A DNA stretch of 64,000 nt, taken from positions 620,001 to 684,000 of the forward strand of contig BLAL01000004.1 in the NCBI GenBank assembly GCA_015698045.1, read 5' to 3'. Shown here piece by piece: positions 31,458 to 42,974 of this stretch; position 1 is the first letter of the stretch, and every line of letters begins with the position of its first letter. Made by a program: the position numbers and the translations under genes. The DNA is from Rhizophagus clarus. Its lineage: Eukaryota; Glomeromycota; Glomeromycetes; Glomerales; Glomeraceae. The notes beneath the pieces were generated by a model. The model searched no databases and was not told the origin of the DNA. It was given only the letters and a program-made list of their open reading frames with translations.

Positions 31458-34110
31458 ACTGAACCGAACCTATCAACTTGAAAACTTAAATCGAGCCAAG
31501 CCAAGCTGTACTGGCGGGCCGAGGGGACTGATGGAGTCGATGGTAGTGCCGCAAATAGGCAATTATAGAATAATTGCGATTTGCGGATTTGCGAACAGCT
31601 TTGATTTTAATCTTTTTTTCGTCGGTCTTTTTTAATAAAAAAAAATAATACCGGTAACCGGTTTAATAGAGTAAGGCTTCGTTAATCTTATTACAAAAAT
31701 GTTATCACGATCTTTTTGCTAAAAAAACATCTTTTTTTATTAAAAAAAAAATGTTATATAACGTTTATATCGGAAAAAACTTTTTTTTTCTAATTTATAT
31801 TTAATCCGCTATACAGCTTAATGAAAGGGAAACCCGTTGACAAACTCAATATCCTCATAAATCTTATTAGTTGTATAAGTAAATGTTCTTATATAAAATA
31901 AGAAAAACCACCTTCCTACCGTTTAATTCCAATGTTAAAGTCAGTTAATATTTACAAAAAAGAAACAATTAAGAACGTTAGTATGTGTTCTTTATATAAT
32001 GAAAACAAATATCCGCCGCACTCTTTAAAGTTCATACTTAGTCTAAAGTTCGAATTTGATACTTACAAAAAACAAAGGAGGAAGTTAGAAACGTTCTTAT
32101 ACAAATATAAAAACCCCTCTCTTCTTTCCCAACCTCCAGGAGTGGTTCCAAAAGGTTGTTCCTAACTATAAAAAAAGAAAAAAACAAGAATGTTAGTAAT
32201 GTTCTTGTATTAAATATAAGAGACACCTATTCTCCCTCTCAAATTACCTTCAAGAGTAGTGCCGAAAAATCGTTCTTAGCTATAAAAAAGAAAAAAAAAA
32301 TTAGTAACTAACATTCATAGATCAAGATACCTTTCCTCTTTTATAATTACCGCTTCAAAGTGTCCAGTAAACAAGTCCAGGGAGCCAAAACCTAATAACA
32401 AAAATATAATTAGTAATGAACTAGAAATGAAAAAAATATAAATAAACTTACTGTAAATTCCATGTCTAGGAGTGCTTTTACCTTTCGAGGATTTTATTAA
32501 TTCACTTAACTAAAGGTTTTTATAAATACTTTTAGGTATTTTTTTTTTTCGATAAATCATTTTTTTTAAACGTTCACATGCTGTAATTTTTTCTATGAAA
32601 ATTTTTTTTTAAAAAAATTTTAGATTATCAACCAATCTAATCGGTATACAATCATTTTAATTGTTACCCGTAGCACTCCCGTAGCCAAGTAGCTAATCAG
32701 AATTATTTGTTTCTTTCAAGTCGAACTGAACCGCAACTTGAGTTTCTTCAAGTCGAACTGAACCGATCGGCTTCAAAGCTGGAGGTCGAAACGAATTAAC
32801 CCCATCGGCGCGGTTCGGCTTGGTTCAGCGCGGCTTCAATAGTCTTCACGTGTATTACAGAAAAAAATGTTATCTTTTAGTTATTACATCATTTCATTAT
32901 TTTCATTACATAATTTCTTGCGAAAATATATAGCTTAGTTCCAATTAATTTATATTACACATGACTGCTGTCTTTTTTTTTATTGTCCGGAGCGTTTTTT
33001 AATAAAATATTAAATGGGATCCAATTCTTATGCATAAGGTGGATGTCTAGCAAATTTTTACAATTTGAAAATATTATAATCAATTATTTGTTCCTCTAGT
33101 TTTTACTGTTAGTTTATCCATACTTACTTTTTCTCAGGTTAGACACACTTTTGTGACCACCAGTAACCGGTTCATTCTTTATGGTGGCTGAGATCATTAT
33201 TTATATTATATACATTACAATGTTATTGTATTTCAATGTAATTACTTTTTCTGTAGTTATTTATAATAAAAAAAAAAAAAAAAAAGTTAATCGATCTGTA
33301 ACACTACGAGCGTTGATTCACTAACCATATTATTAATTAAACATGGTATCACAGTTGTTTCATCAATATACGAAGGTGTATACTTACCGATTACTGCGGC
33401 CGAGTATTCCTTATTAAAGATGATAAGCGGTAAAATAGTTTTTTAAATTACATTTGTAAAAATAATAAATATAATATATATATGTCATTATAAAAGAAAT
33501 CAAAAATTCCTGATCCAGATGTATCATCGTAACGAGTGGCACTTGTAATTACTGTCATTGCATCCTTATGAATAAATATTTTGATAACTTATACGCAAAA
33601 GTCTAGGTAAAACCTTTGCAGGCAAATTTACAAAATTGATTTGTCGTTACATAAAAGTTAAATTTCAAATTTTGTAACCAAAATTGATTACTTTGCAGAT
33701 ATCAATTTCTAAATGTATTTAATACACTTATAATTGTTAAACAATAGTTTAAATGAAAAAAAATTAGATTGCGTTACAGACAAGGATAATGGAGTGAATA
33801 AACAAATTTATTTTGAAAAAATTAATAATTAATTATTTATTCTGACTAATAATTTTTCAGCATAAAATAGTTGCGTTATGCGCACTGTAACGTACTCAGT
33901 CGTTCCCTATATAAACATTCTTATTGTAGAGCCAGAAGTATGATACGGTACATTAGAATATTTTAGAATTATATCAATCGTACTATACTTTAGTTGCACT
34001 CCTTGTTTGGTAGGGTACGGAATTTGATTAACCGTTCCGTTATGCTATAATTGCGTCTAATTATTGACATGTTACACACCATTAAATCGGCTAAATTGTA
34101 CGACAAATAT
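31458..34110. other. Gene-free region with diverged repeats
   Basis: No gene supported. About 31880-32300 holds a tandem repeat (separate entry). At 32715-32765 AAGTCGAACTGAACCG occurs twice, and GC-richer CGGTTCGGCTTGGTTC follows, echoing words flanking the TIR copy at 30805, so an older nested element may span this area. No ends were found. Confidence 0.45.
31880..32300 (+). repeat. Diverged ~115-bp tandem repeat
   Basis: GTTCCTAACTATAAAAAAAG near 32158 and GTTCTTAGCTATAAAAAAG near 32272 are 114 bp apart, each preceded by a GTTCTTGTAT/GTTCTTATAC and CCTC-rich part. A weaker third unit lies upstream. Confidence 0.45.
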
Positions 34111-34180
34111 CGGAATAATCATTCCGAAAATTGATAAAATTATCTAGTTCGACTATAATAAATATTTGATACTCCTTTTT
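34056..34180 (+). promoter_or_regulatory. Conserved F-box upstream block with CGG-N10-CCG
   Basis: TTACACACC, then GACAAATATCGG, ATTCCGAAAATTGAT and a TAGTTCGAC/ATAATAAA part match other family members. CGG-N10-CCG is at 34111-34126, 74 bp before the ATG. Confidence 0.6.
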
Positions 34181-34199
34181 TCTTCATTTCAATTACAAA

Positions 34200-35789
34200 A
34201 TGTCATGTTCAAAAATATTTTCAGGGGATTTACCTGAATTAACATACGATATTATAAAATATTTACAAGATGATTTTTCAACTTTACATTCATGCATTTT
34301 AGTTAACAGATTATGGTGTCGTTTAGCGATTCCATTATTATGGGAAAATCCATCTTTAATTCCTACAAAAAATTACAATTTTATCGGAATTTATTTACAT
34401 AATTTAAATGATGATTTAAAAACGAAATTAAACGAATATAAAATTATTTGTAATTCCTTAACTTCGAATACACTGTTCAATTATCCCAGGTTTTTAAAAT
34501 ATTTGAATACAATGAGGATTATTTATTCTATTGAAAATTGGACTAAAGTTGCCGTTAAAACTTTAAACCCTGAAAGTAGTAATCCAAGTTCGATATATGA
34601 TTTCAAGAGATTAGTTTATATGTCACTATTTAAAATTTTTATTGATAATGAAGTAAATTTACATACTTTTGAGATTGAGATCATTGATAGTTATTACGGT
34701 TATTTTAATGGTATTTTTGAGTTAATTTTACAAAATACAAATTTCATTTGTAATATTGAAAATTTAAACCTTTATATTAATAATAGTTTTATTTACAATA
34801 GTGATTATATTTACAATAATGATGAATTTACGTTAGCGTTAGTTAAAAGTCGTATATTACAAATAATTAATTTACATCGAAATCCTAAAAAATTTTTATT
34901 ATCAGATCATAGTCATTATAACTCTTCATATCAATCATTACTATTATCGAAGGATTATAATTGCTCAAATACTTTAAAAACTATCACGTTATATGATATT
35001 AACTTTAACGATATAACCAATTTAACTAAAATATTTGAACAATTAAATGTTTTAGAATCTGTTCATATCACTTATTGTTATTCTTTAAATAGTTTTGTTC
35101 AACAAATTATTAATTTAACTAAGCCAATTAAATTGAAATCCTTAATTACAGATGAGATACCACAAATTGTATCATTAGAATTATTATTACAAAAATCCGG
35201 TAATTATTTAGAAAATTTCGGGCTTAGTATTATTTCATATAGTATGACGTCATTGTTGCAACAACAATTTTTAGAATTAGTTATAAAATATTGTAAAAAT
35301 ATCAATTTTCTTTCTTTGAGTGGAATTGCAAGTCAGGTTGCTTATTTAATGTTCAAATTAATTGAGAATATTAAACACAATCTTAATTATCTTTCAATCA
35401 GTATGCGGGATAATGATGCTGAAATAGAATGTAGTTCAATTATATTACAAAATTTAGGGCAAACCCTTCCTCCTAAATTAGAATATTTAAGTTTGTGTCT
35501 TCACATCAAGAAAAATGATTTTGAAATATTTTTAAAATATTCTCAAGATACATTCATCAAAAAATTATTGATCTATAATGAGGAAGATCAAAATATTATA
35601 CCTTCTTTGAAAAAATATATCACAAAAAAGAAAAGGGTTAAATATTTGTCTATTTATAATTCCTTTGAGAATAAAGATTTGATTACATTGAACGATGAAG
35701 TGAAGGAGTTTAGTTTGTATAATATTGAAGTGCAAAATTTCTACAGCTTACTGATTAACACGTATGATTTTATAAAGGAAATCGATTGA
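34200..35789 (+). CDS. F-box/LRR-like protein, 529 aa
   Basis: Intact intronless paralogue. The F-box spans residues about 8-56 (LPELTYDIIKYLQ, FSTLHSCILVNRLWCRLA, IPLLWENPS). Downstream leucine-rich segments include NTLKTITLYDINFND, NVLESVHITYCYSLN, NINFLSLSGIASQ and KLEYLSLCLHI. The C-terminal family motif is VKEFSLYNIEVQNFY. It probably acts as an SCF adaptor with unknown substrate. It is most similar over long stretches to the minus-strand pseudogene at 24509-26020 (for example the NEYKIICNSLTSNTLFNYPRF region), so the two are recent duplicates in opposite orientation. The start is fixed by the family MSCSKIFSG beginning and the upstream block. Confidence 0.9.
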   Translation: MSCSKIFSGDLPELTYDIIKYLQDDFSTLHSCILVNRLWCRLAIPLLWENPSLIPTKNYNFIGIYLHNLNDDLKTKLNEYKIICNSLTSNTLFNYPRFLKYLNTMRIIYSIENWTKVAVKTLNPESSNPSSIYDFKRLVYMSLFKIFIDNEVNLHTFEIEIIDSYYGYFNGIFELILQNTNFICNIENLNLYINNSFIYNSDYIYNNDEFTLALVKSRILQIINLHRNPKKFLLSDHSHYNSSYQSLLLSKDYNCSNTLKTITLYDINFNDITNLTKIFEQLNVLESVHITYCYSLNSFVQQIINLTKPIKLKSLITDEIPQIVSLELLLQKSGNYLENFGLSIISYSMTSLLQQQFLELVIKYCKNINFLSLSGIASQVAYLMFKLIENIKHNLNYLSISMRDNDAEIECSSIILQNLGQTLPPKLEYLSLCLHIKKNDFEIFLKYSQDTFIKKLLIYNEEDQNIIPSLKKYITKKKRVKYLSIYNSFENKDLITLNDEVKEFSLYNIEVQNFYSLLINTYDFIKEID

Positions 35790-35904
35790 TTATTAGTAAT
35801 GAATACTTATTCTTTTATATATAAATTTATTTATTCTAAATAGATATTCATCCATTTACAATTGAGTTTTCAAGAAATCTTATTATTTTAATGTTTCTTC
35901 CTTA

Positions 35905-36039
35905 GATTATTATGGTCGTAATTATATAGATTTGATTTCATTGAACAATGAAGTGAAGGAATTTAGATTTATAATATTAAGCTGTAAGTTATTACAGCTT
36001 ACAGATTAATAATATAATTTTATAAAAGAAACTAACTAG
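35905..36039 (+). pseudogene. 3' fragment of an F-box paralogue
   Basis: About 45 codons equivalent to the end of the family (DLISLNNEVKEFRF, a frameshift, then YNFIKETN and a stop) follow 115 bp after the intact gene. Only the tail is present, so it is a remnant of a partial duplication. Confidence 0.7.
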
Positions 36040-36648
36040 TTAATTAGTAGTAATTTAAGAATATCAGATAGGAATATATACTTTTATATAAAGTTGACTA
36101 TAAATTGTTCAAATATTCTAAATAAAATATTCATTCATTCATTTCAGTTATTATTGTGAATTTGAGATCTTATTTTTATTTATGGCAATATCAATTGATG
36201 TAGCTAACAATAAGATATTATTAAGAAGCTGGAAATGGATCAGCAGGAGTAAGGTAGCAACGAGGTGCTCGAAGATGTTTTCGTACAAGTTTAATCATAA
36301 AAGCATTGTTGTTTGGTCATACTGTACTAGGTCAATTTTTAAAAAATATACTTAAAGTGATTCGTTTAATAAAATATGGATTTAACCATAATACGTATAT
36401 TACGTAAATTTATACCATCTAGTACCGCCTATAGTATTCCCTTCATGTATACCCCCAGATGAAGTACCTGTCTCAATATATCGAATATGTAAAATGTAGG
36501 GTTTTTCAATACTATAATTTGGCGTATTTAATAGTTATTAACAGAAATTGTTCCCGGGGTACTATTCAATTTTTAAATGGATAATTATAAAAGATCCAGG
36601 CAGTGCCGCAGTGCTATGCGGTGGTTGCTAATCAGGATAATTTACAAT
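36040..36648. other. Spacer before F-box pseudogene
   Basis: No gene seen. Unlike the intact paralogues, no conserved upstream block precedes the pseudogene start at 36649. Confidence 0.45.
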
Positions 36649-38010
36649 ATGTCATATTCAAAAATATTTTTACCTGAATCAACATGGGAAGTTACAAAAT
36701 ATTTTAAGAATGATTTTTCAACTTTACATTCATGTATTTTAGTTAACAAATTATGGTGTCGTTTAGTGATTCCATTATTCAGTTATGGGAAAATCCATTC
36801 TCGATACCTACGAAAAATCATAATTTACTTACGTGATTAAAATGATGGCTTAAAAACAAATTTGAATAAATGTAAACTAATGACAATTTATCTTCAAAAT
36901 ATGTGAATATATCGAAAATTATTACTTCCGTTTAAAAGTGGTTTGAAGTTTCCGTTAAAACTTCAAAATCTGGAAATAGATAGTATGTTTTACGACATTC
37001 AAATCTTAGCATCTAATTTTAGAATATTAATTCGTACAGTACATCGCTATTTAAAATATTCAAGTAAATTTACATACTCTATCATCACTTATAAATCTTA
37101 CTATTGTGATATCCTGGAATTAAGTTTACAAAATCCAAATTATAAAAATTTTATATTGGTTGTTCACCCTGTTTCCCATATAATAGTGAATGCGTGTGAA
37201 TTCAAGATTGTATATATCACGAATGATTAAATTACACCAAAATCTTGAAAATTTTTATTAAGTTTTGGCAATTTTCTTTATATAAATATTATTGTTATTA
37301 GACAATTATAATTGTTCAAATACTTTAAAGGCAATTATATTTTATTAAGTCAGTTTTGAAATTATGGTTCATTTATTAGACAAAGCATTTGAGCAATTGA
37401 TGTTTTAGATCATTTATTGTACTTTAAATAATAGCTTCACTCAACAAATTGTTGATTTAACTAAATCATTTTAATTAAAACTTTATTTATAAAAGATATA
37501 TTACAAATCAAGTCATTAGAATTATTATTGGGTATGGATTTAATTATGATCTATTATTAAAACAATAATTATTAGAGACAATGATAATATTGTGAAAATA
37601 CCAAATTTTCTTAGTTCATGTGATTAGAAAATCATGTTACTTCTCTAATAACCAATTTAATTGAAAATATTAAACAAAATCTTAATTATCTTGCAATCGG
37701 TATATGGGAAGGTTGTCATTTATAAATTGTAGCTCAATCATATTGCAAAATTTAGGTCAAGTCATCCCTTCTAAACTAGAATACTTATGTTGTTCATCTT
37801 AACCGTATAAAAAAGATCATGAATCATGATGATATTTTACATCATTTATTAAGAAGGAAAAAAGAGTCAAATATTTGGCTTTTAAGTATAATAAAAGTAG
37901 AGAGATGTTATATTTGAAAAATTAAGTAAAGGAATTTTAGTTACATAGTATTTGTGTTCGTAATTTATATTTGGCTATGAAATCTTATGGTTTTATAAAG
38001 AATATTGATT
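36649..38010 (+). pseudogene. F-box/LRR pseudogene, heavily degraded
   Basis: It starts with the family MSYSKIF, and the F-box is recognisable to WCRLVIPLF. There a 5-base insertion before the WENP motif (about 36779) shifts the frame, and many further stops and indels follow. Later pieces still match: LEDLELSLQNPNYK-like near 37110, FTQQIVDLTKSF near 37440, NIKQNLNYLAIGI near 37660 and a YGFIKNID end near 38005. It is more diverged than its neighbours and has no conserved promoter block, so decay is older or selection was lost early. Confidence 0.82.
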
Positions 38011-39313
38011 ATATTTGTAAATATGAGTATCCTATAATATTTGATAAATTTACCCATTTTAAAATAAAATATTTTAAGAAATGAACCAATAAATGAAATA
38101 TTAATTAAATATAATTTGTAGAAAAGTTCCCGAAGACAAGTACATTAAATAATGTTAATTTGATTTTTATTATTCTTTAAAGCAGTAGTGATATATATCC
38201 ATCCGAATTATTTCGATTAGTTGCGGGAGGGAAGGAGTATTCTGTATTTCTTTAAACTCTATTTTTGATATAATTGCTTTTTTTAACAGGTCAATTTTCA
38301 AAGTTATTAAAAGTACTATTAAGTATTTAGTTTTCAACAATAGCTTATATGATTTTTTCTGTTTAAGATATTAGACCATGATGTAAATTACCGTCAAAAT
38401 TTTATTTTATTTTATTTTTTTTTTATTAATATTTCTATGCAAATTACTAAATAGTAAAGTTAATCTTCATGAGCAATGGAAGGAACTAGAAAATTAATAT
38501 GAAAATAGAATATTTCAATAAGATGGTAAGAGGCTTATGAAAAAAAATAATTTTTGTGTGAAAAACATAATTGAAAATTGGTACAGCTATTTACAAATAT
38601 ACGTTAAAGAAGTAATATATAAACTAAATGCTAATAGGACATCAATTCTTCTTATATAGGAGATTGGAAGAAGATGTTAGAAGTAATCAAGGATTTTGAG
38701 CGTAAATGTCAAGCTGGCTTTATAAAGGTTGTGAATATTAACCACAGCAAAATTAAAATAGTATTGTTCTTCTAGGATGAAGCAATATTGCTAAACACTT
38801 TTTAATAGAGAATTGCATTGCATTCTTTCAAAAAAGCGATAATTACTAAGAATGACTTAAGAAAAATAGAAGAAGCAAGGAGATAGAAAAGAAGAGACAG
38901 GAAATAAAGATCTGGAATCTATGAGAACCTTAATAGTGCTAGCAGTATACTACCGGTGAAAGAAGGAACACAGAAAGTATTTCTTTCTGGACCGGAAAGA
39001 AAAAAGTAAAGAGTGACAAAAACGTTAGACGAATCGTACTTCGAAAAGTATTTCAGAATCTTCAGAGCCTTCATCAGAAAGGATAGGACTCGACAAGCCA
39101 CTGGAGAATTTGAGAACGAATGTGGGTTTAGGATAATGTAGATGGAAAAAGGAGAATGGACAAGATGTAAAAGAAAAAGGAAAGAGAATAATCCAAGCCG
39201 AAAGATCCAAAGTGGAAGCGCAAGTAGTTCAAGTAAAAGAAAAGATAATTAACATGAAAACTCCATTGCAAACCAAGGTAATATTCATTGTTCAACATAA
39301 ACTAGAAAAAAAT
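38011..39313. other. Gene-free region, purine-rich in part
   Basis: No gene supported. About 38860-39260 is purine-rich on the plus strand (AAGAAGAGA, GGAAAGAAAAAAG) and may be a decayed coding relic; no domain could be read. The left AAT of the next element is at 39311-39313. Confidence 0.4.
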
Positions 39314-39908
39314 CCCTATAAAAAATAAGTGTCCGGATAATGTCCGGAAAATGTCCAGAAAAATTATCTAAAATATTGTCCGGAAATTCTGGACACTGTG
39401 TATCCGGAAACTGTTCCGAAAACACTGCATTTTCGGGATATTAGGAAATTGTCCAGAAATTGTCCGGAAATGTATTTTCGTAAAATTTGCCACAAAAGAT
39501 GATCAATGGATAGATGATCATCATTATTCCTTAACCCAAAATTTTTATATCATAGATATATAGTATTTTTGCCTGCTCTGCAATTTTAATTAGTACGACA
39601 GAAAAGGTTTTGAATGTCAGTTTTGTGCTTTTTGCATTTTTTTACAAAATTAATTTATCCTTTTTTGGAAATAGTATCCAGAATTTGTCCTGAACTTTTT
39701 TATGTCCGGAATTTGTCTATCTGGTTTTTTTACTATGTCCGGAATTTGTCCAGGTTTAACTGTCCAGAATTTGTCCAAAATTTTATACCAAACAAATACT
39801 GGACGAATTCTGGACAAAGTTAGGACATGTCAAAATTTTAAGTATCAGAAGTGTGTCAGACATGTACCAAAAAAGTGGACATTTTCCGGACATTTATTTT
39901 TTATAGGG
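39314..39908 (+). mobile_element. 650-bp-family TIR element, copy 3 (595 bp)
   Basis: Same family and orientation as copy 2, with identical TIR ends and an AAT duplication (39311-39313 and 39909-39911). It lacks about 55 bp near the right end present in copy 2. The missing part lies between two direct repeats of ACATTTTCCGGACA, so it was lost by recombination or slippage between them. It has more TGTCCGG than TGTCCAG variants. Confidence 0.88.
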
Positions 39909-39911
39909 AAT

Positions 39912-41299
39912 TTTAACTTATAATGGAGAGCCAAAAACGCCCAAGTTGGAGATGGAGAATTAAAGAAAGACAATATATCAATGAGTAAAGTGGAGAGGCA
40001 GGAATTGTTCAAGGTAAAATTCTTTGGGAAAAGACAAAGAATATTCAAGCATATAGAAAATTCAGACACTAAGTTGAAATGAGATGTAGATAATTAAAAT
40101 AACGAAATTATGTTTCTGATTAGCTTCAAAGTCAAGACGATAGAATACTTTGAAAAAGCGTTAAATATGCAAGATGACTCTAAAGAAGAAAAATAAATAA
40201 GTCTAACAAGCGCGTCAAACATGAATAGAGAAGATTTTGGAAAAGGTCGCAAATTTCATAAAATAATAGAAATAACTCACATTTAAATAATTCGAGAAGT
40301 TTAGTTGGTGAATTAGTGGTAAGTATTTGAGAGGGAACTCCAGTAATGCAGTAGATGATCATAAGTTATATTTTTGCTTAAAGGTCTAACGCAAGGCCAA
40401 TGATATTCTTTATTATCAATCAAATGGTACAACTATCCCTAACTCTACGGTTTTTGTAAATATGACTAAACGCACAAATTTATATGTAAATTCAAAATAA
40501 AGACATACGTACAGGTTCAGTTAAACGTTTATTGATCAATTATTTCAGAAGATACAGTTCGCTCCGAACAATGGTATCCAATAAGTTCCAGTATCCTGGG
40601 AATCAGCGTATAGGTCTATTTCATACATCAGCCTCGTGAAGAAATAATACTACATGGAAAGACGATACGATTTTTGGATAAAAAACAAGAAAATTTTCAG
40701 AAACCCATGGACCGAAATAGTTGTAGCCATATATTCATGATCAAGATTATGACTCACTGGGTACGTTAAATTTTGAATAAATTTGTTGATCTTCTTCCAA
40801 AACTTGATACTTGGTGCATACTTTCCGGAGACCGGAATTGATTTTTATAGGTGCTGGTTATCTAATGTGTTTGATCCCTTAGCGTATGTTCATGTGATTC
40901 GATCAGCTGCATCTTTGGGAATGATACTTTAAAACAGTAGAATGCAACTTGAAAAGAAGCGTATCGTATTATACTATTAAATTTGGTTGACCTTTAATTT
41001 GCGATTACGAAGATTATTTTTTCAAAGTTTTCAGGGTAAGCGTCGATGTAAGTATTTTTTAACATTCTTATTTGGCCGACTGTCTAAGATTGAAAAAGCT
41101 TTAATTTGTAATTCAAAATATGAAAAAAAAACTTTCATAATAGCGCCTTTTATAAGGTGTTCGTGTCATTTTCGAGCTTTCCAAGCTCTCTGATGTTGTT
41201 ATTATTTGTTTTGGCTTGCCAATATACAGAGTTTATTTGTAAATTTTTATTATGCAAAGTGATCGACCATAATGCTATAATTGCTATGATTATGTTAAA
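39912..41299. other. Gene-free region
   Basis: Purine-rich up to about 40300, then mixed DNA. Short stretches look like decayed coding sequence, but no family could be recognised. Confidence 0.4.
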
Positions 41300-41420
41300 C
41301 CTGCGCCTAATCATTAAACATGTTACACACTTAAATTACACAAAAATGTGCGACAAATATTTCACTCCGAAATTACCCAATTTGACCATAATAATAAAAT
41401 TCAATATCTCTCTTTTTTCA
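41300..41420 (+). promoter_or_regulatory. Conserved F-box upstream block, CGG half lost
   Basis: CATGTTACACAC, GTGCGACAAATAT and CACTCCGAAATTAC are retained along with the ATAATAATAAA part, but the bases holding the first CGG are deleted between AAATAT and TTCACTCCG. It therefore has the CCG half only, unlike its paralogues. Confidence 0.5.
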
Positions 41421-41435
41421 CTTTCAATTACAATT

Positions 41436-42974
41436 ATGTCATGCTCAAAAATATTACCTGAATTAACATATGATATTATAAAACACTTTCAAAATGATTT
41501 TCCAACTTTACATTCATGCATTTTAGTTAACAGATTATGGTGTCGTTTAGCGATTCCATTATTATGGGAAAATCCGTTTTCAATTCCTACAAGGAATTAT
41601 AATTTTTTCAAAATTTACTTACGTAATAATGATTTAAAAAAGAAATTAGGTGGATATGGGGTTGATTATGATTCATTGTCTTCGAATAATACGTTGTTCA
41701 ACTATCTTAAGTTTTTAAAATATTTGAATACATGGAAGATTATTTCTTCTATTGAAAGATGGTTTGTTGAAAATTTAAAACCTAAAAATAAAGATTTAAA
41801 TTCTGTATTTAATTTAAAGAGGTTAGTTCATAAATCCATATTTGAGATTCTTATTGAAAATGAAGTAAATTTACATACTTTTGAAATTGAAATTATTGGT
41901 CATGGTCATAGTTATAGTTATTTTGATGATATATTTAAGTTAATTTTACAAAATACGAATTTCATCTATAATATTGAAAATTTAAATATTCATAGTGGCT
42001 ACTCAGCTAACTTCATTAGTAATGAATTGATTAAAAATCATATGTTACAACTAATCAAATTACATCAGAATCTTAAGAAAATTTCATGTTATTCTAATTA
42101 TTATTACAATTTATATCAATCATTATTATTGTCAAAAGATTATAATTATTCAAGTACATTAACAACAATTATATTATATCGCGTCAATCTTAATGGTATA
42201 ATCGGAATTCTTGAATTAGCAAATGCTTTAGATTCTGTTCATATCATTAAATGTTATCATTTAAATTCTAGATTTGTTCAACAAATTATTAATTTAGCTA
42301 AACCATTTAGACTAAAATCTTTATTCATAGACGTGACACTAAAAATTAGAGTATTGAGATCATTATTACGACACATTGGTAACTATTTAGAAAATTTCGG
42401 GTTCGATACAAAATCTATCTCGTTTCTTGATTCATCACTATTTTCACAGAAATTATTAGAATTAATTACAAAATATTGTAAAAATATCAAAATTCTGGAT
42501 TTTTGTGGATTTGAAAGTCAGATTACAGATTCAATGTTCAATTTAATTAAAAATTATAAACATAACCTCAATTATCTTTCAATCGTTTTACCGAATAGGA
42601 ATGCCACAGCTGAATATAGTTCAATCGTATTACAAAATTTAGGACAAACCCTCCCTTTTAAATTAGAATATTTAAATTTGAGTTTTCACATTAAGATAAA
42701 TGACTTTAAAATATTTTTAAAAAATACTCAGGATACTTTTATTAAGAAATTATTGATTTATAATGAGAAAGGTCAAAATATTTTGCCTTCTGTAAAAAAA
42801 TATATCATGAAAAAGAAAAGGGTTAAATATCTGTCTATTTATAATTCTCATTTTAATAATGATTTGATTTCATTGAAAGATGATGTGAAGGAGTTTAGGT
42901 TGTATAATATTGTAGTGAAAAGTTATTATAACTTACTGATTGACATGTATGAATTTATAAAGGAAATTGATTAA
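41436..42974 (+). CDS. F-box/LRR-like protein, 512 aa
   Basis: Intact paralogue. The open frame extends upstream to 41157, but the start at 41436 is preferred: it is where the family MSCSKI begins, and the DNA before it matches the non-coding upstream block of the other copies. The F-box is at residues about 6-52 (LPELTYDIIKHFQ, FPTLHSCILVNRLWCRLA, IPLLWENPFSIPTR), lacking the few residues (FSGD) present before LPEL in relatives. Leucine-rich segments include LTTIILYRVNLNGI, ALDSVHIIKCYHLN and NIKILDFCGFESQ. It ends with VKEFRLYNIVVKSYYN. The probable role is SCF substrate adaptor; the substrate is unknown. Confidence 0.88.
   Translation: MSCSKILPELTYDIIKHFQNDFPTLHSCILVNRLWCRLAIPLLWENPFSIPTRNYNFFKIYLRNNDLKKKLGGYGVDYDSLSSNNTLFNYLKFLKYLNTWKIISSIERWFVENLKPKNKDLNSVFNLKRLVHKSIFEILIENEVNLHTFEIEIIGHGHSYSYFDDIFKLILQNTNFIYNIENLNIHSGYSANFISNELIKNHMLQLIKLHQNLKKISCYSNYYYNLYQSLLLSKDYNYSSTLTTIILYRVNLNGIIGILELANALDSVHIIKCYHLNSRFVQQIINLAKPFRLKSLFIDVTLKIRVLRSLLRHIGNYLENFGFDTKSISFLDSSLFSQKLLELITKYCKNIKILDFCGFESQITDSMFNLIKNYKHNLNYLSIVLPNRNATAEYSSIVLQNLGQTLPFKLEYLNLSFHIKINDFKIFLKNTQDTFIKKLLIYNEKGQNILPSVKKYIMKKKRVKYLSIYNSHFNNDLISLKDDVKEFRLYNIVVKSYYNLLIDMYEFIKEID

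Noticed and set aside
30731..32850. Possible large hAT-like element (TAGTGATG start, GAACTGAACCG words) interrupted by TIR copy 2
   Set aside because: No matching right end or duplication was found.
41157..41435. N-terminal extension of the 41436 F-box ORF
   Set aside because: The sequence matches the non-coding upstream block of paralogues, so the in-frame opening is chance.
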